Assembly (NCBI GenBank): GCA_017163975.1
Contig: JAFFSR010000004.1
Location: 4,340,001 to 4,404,000, forward strand
Source of the DNA: Anastatus disparis
Lineage: Eukaryota; Arthropoda; Insecta; Hymenoptera; Eupelmidae
Reading direction: 5' to 3'
Length of the DNA: 64,000 nucleotides
Below, in pieces: positions 61,698-64,000 of the stretch (positions are counted from its first letter, which is position 1; the number at the start of each line of letters is the position of its first letter). The notes under the pieces are model-generated. The model did no database searches. It saw only the letters and a list, made by a program, of their open reading frames with translations, and was not told the origin of the DNA. The translations under genes were made by a program, and so were the position numbers.

Positions 61698-61832
61698 AAT
61701 AGTATATGCAGTCACGGCCACAAACTTATCATTCTTGCTCGTGCAGCTGGAGCGGCCTCGCTACGCTCGGCCTCTCAGCATGCACTCGCCAAGAATGATA
61801 CGTTTTGCGGCCTTGACGCATAATATACTATC
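61698..61832. repeat. palindrome C of the AATAGTATA family, 135 bp
   Basis: Arms begin A/GATAGTATAT, then GTCA.GGCC.CAAA and TATCATTCTTG in inverted orientation. The centre has a nested stem GAGCG/CGCTC and TGCA...TGCA. The right arm carries the extra TTA, as in palindrome A. It lies at the upstream edge of the LINE remnant. Confidence 0.83.
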
Positions 61833-62236
61833 TTTAACTCTGAGGCTTTCCAATAACTCGGATCATCTTCAAGAGATCGTGCATCCTCTCTCTATCTCTG
61901 CCGGCTTGGTGAGACGTGCTGTTTGTCGCTCCGTATTTGAGGTGTTTTTTAGCAGTAAAGAAGGGCTTTTTGTAATTGTGTTGTTGCGAATCAAGATAGA
62001 GTTATTTCTGGGCATTATTATTATACAAGTTGGCTTTTTCCTAGTTGTCCCAAAGGAGCTACTCAAACAGATGAGTTGCAATTGGCTTCCAATTTAGTTA
62101 AACATTTGTTATCAGCACCCGTCAGTGGTCACCACCTGCTAGGCTTGATAATAATTCTGAAAATTCTGGCGGTTCTGAAATGGATGTCGACCAGGCGCAG
62201 GCTTCAGATACTGTAAATAAACCTTCTTCTTTTAAT

Positions 62237-64000
62237 GTGCCGTCTCGGTTGGTAAGGAGGGGGCTGGTGTTGCGGCATACATTCGTGAGGAATACAAGGT
62301 TACAGTCCTGCATCATTCTGACCCTACTTTTAATAATGAGCCTGAGTACTTGATGCTTGACATTGAGATGTTCAATGAAAGGGTTCTTTTTGCCGTCATC
62401 TATGCCCGTCCCAAGGCTACTTGCCCTGCAGATTTCTTTAATATTTCGTCTAGCCTCAGCAGCAAATACAGAAACATTCTTATCACAGGTGATTTCAATG
62501 CAAATTTACTCGTTACTAATCATGCCTCAACGTTTCTCAGAGCCAGCGTCGAGTCGCTTTCTCTTCATATCGTTCCCTCGGAACCGACACATCATGTCAT
62601 TTCCGAGAGTTATATTTCACATACTTGGCTAGACTTATTCATTGTTAGTGATGCTGATTCTGTGCTTTCCTACTCAAAATCTGAGGCGCCATTTATAGCG
62701 GGTCACGACTTGATTGAGCTGGAGCTAAAGGTCTCCAAACTTCTCAGCTCTCCGAAGAAGTTTTATGCTCGCAGGCTGGGTTCTGTGGATACTGAATCTC
62801 TTAACACTTTTCTTACGAATTCCCTTGAGGCTAGCTCACATGAGACCAATTGTTTTGTTCTAAATCAAACCCGACCTATTGCTAGACTTTGCGAGATTTC
62901 CAAGGTTCTTGAAAGGGTTGTTCACGAGCAGCTTTCACGGTTTCTTGAGACAAATAATTTATTGAACGAGCACCAGTCTGGCTTCAGACCGGGGCATAAC
63001 ACCCAGACAGCTCTTCTCAATATTCTGGAAGATGTTAGGCTGGCCATTGATAGGAGAAGGGTCACTGCTCTTCTTCTCTTTGACTTCTCCAAGGCTTTTG
63101 ATATGGTGCCTCATAGACGACTTTTCCTTAAACTCCGTGGTTTCAACTGTTCTGATGGTGTAATAAAGTGGTTCGCCTCCTATCTTCAAGGTAGATCGCC
63201 GTCTATAGAGGAGCTGGATCGTGATGCTACGCAATTCTGGATGAGTATTAATTCTGGTGTTCCACAGGGTAGTGTCTTGGGCCCATTGTTATTTTCTATA
63301 TTTATTAATGATCTGCCTGAAGTTTTGAAGTATTCAAAATACATGCCATTGTCGAGTGGGCAGCAGTCAATGGTCTCAAACTTAATGCCCTTAAAACTCA
63401 AGTTATCATTCTCGGTAGTGAGCAGTTCATCTCTAGGCTTAATGCATCTCAAGTGTCACCCATCGTAGTGAGGGAACAGCCTATTCCTTTCTCTAAAGAA
63501 GTTAAAAGCCTGGGCATATGGTTGAATAAGACTCTCAAGTGGAAGAGGCAAGTAAATACTATTGTTGGTAGAGTGCATGGAGTGTTTCATTCGTTAAGGT
63601 TTTATAGGCGCTCGCTTTCGAAGAAGCTCAGGAAGAGCCTTGTTGAATCGCTGATTTTTTCCCACTTCGACTACGCCTGTGTAGTTTATAACGATCTTTT
63701 CAATTATCAAAACTTAAAACTTCATAGGGCCCTCAATGCCTGTGTAAGGTTCGTTTATGGTAACATAGCTTTTCGAGAACGTGTAACTCCCTATAGGCTT
63801 AACCTCGGCTGGCTCTCAGTCCTATCGAGGAGAAAGTATTTCACAATTTCGTTGGCATATTCTGTCATTTCTGGTTGCAGTCCGACTTTCTTGGCAAATC
63901 GGTTCGTCAGAGTTGACTCTGGCTCTGACATACGTTCTTCTATACGTAGACCGCCTAGAGTTCTCCTCTGTCCACCTGTTTGTACGAGTGCCTTGCAGAA
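62237..64000 (+). mobile_element. decayed LINE: endonuclease plus reverse transcriptase, catalytic box deleted
   Basis: Frame one (about 62237-63345) gives the end of an AP-type endonuclease (GAGVAAYIR, ILITGDFNANL, AGHDLIELEL). It then jumps, with loss of the linker and N-terminal RT, to RT blocks (ISKVLERVVHEQL, NEHQSGFRPGHNTQTAL, FDFSKAFDMV, SGVPQGSVLGPLLFS, NDLPEVLKYSKY). The YADD block is missing: at about 63345 sequence from a later region follows in another frame (VEWAAVNGLKLN), open to the window end with SLGIWLNKTLKWK and FSHFDYACVVYND. Upstream, 62116-62260 may be an ORF1 remnant (RQWSPPARLDNNSENSGG). Jockey/I-like and unlike the LINE at 42206. Incapable of reverse transcription. 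Confidence 0.88.

Noticed and set aside
61594..62097. 167-codon plus-strand frame
   Set aside because: It runs from AT-rich tandem repeat through palindrome C into possible LINE leader. The composition change and palindrome make a real protein unlikely.

Overview
The window is very AT-rich eukaryotic DNA with spliced genes (GT-AG introns, polypyrimidine tracts), an insect-type divergent ionotropic receptor, a long ankyrin gene ending in a PRANC domain, Jockey/I-like LINEs, tRNA-derived SINEs and many short TIR elements. That combination, above all ankyrin-PRANC, best fits a hymenopteran, probably a parasitoid wasp with a low-GC genome such as a braconid. The organism is inferred; no marker gene settles it.

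Positions 1-29616 are a gene desert with one SINE, one doubtful terminal exon (2134-2234), scattered CpG-bearing patches and a perfect recursive-splice (ratchet) site at 10194/10195 on the plus strand. The simplest reading is a very long 5' intron of the gene that surfaces at 29617. Positions 29617-32709 hold the last three coding exons of a TMEM205-family membrane protein, with an intronic MITE. Tail-to-tail with it, 37509-39121 (minus) is a complete four-exon DCAF7/WDR68 gene of 346 residues, with a likely 5'UTR intron. These are the two conserved housekeeping genes.

From about 40 kb to the end the window is accessory DNA. It holds a dispersed repeat with about 160-bp internal units (40.7-41.9 kb, relative at 53.6-54.1 kb); a TIR element whose tRNA-like SINE was split by a LINE with a 14-bp target-site duplication (41.9-44.2 kb); a MITE with a perfect 33-bp hairpin (46.8-47.1 kb); an intronless ionotropic receptor broken by one in-frame TGA and one homopolymer frameshift (47.6-49.5 kb); a 1.2-kb TIR element (49.7-50.9 kb); several SINEs; an intact 957-residue ankyrin-PRANC gene (54.3-57.2 kb); and a further MITE abutting a tRNA-like sequence (58.6-59.0 kb).

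The last 4 kb is the least explained part. GC-rich compound palindromes (59801-59880, 59883-60020, 60044-60179, 61698-61832) share their ends and size but have different cores, and in each case the two arms resemble each other more than the arms of other copies. They lead into a decayed LINE that lost its catalytic YADD segment and runs off the window. I consider this palindrome family the best candidate for an undescribed element.
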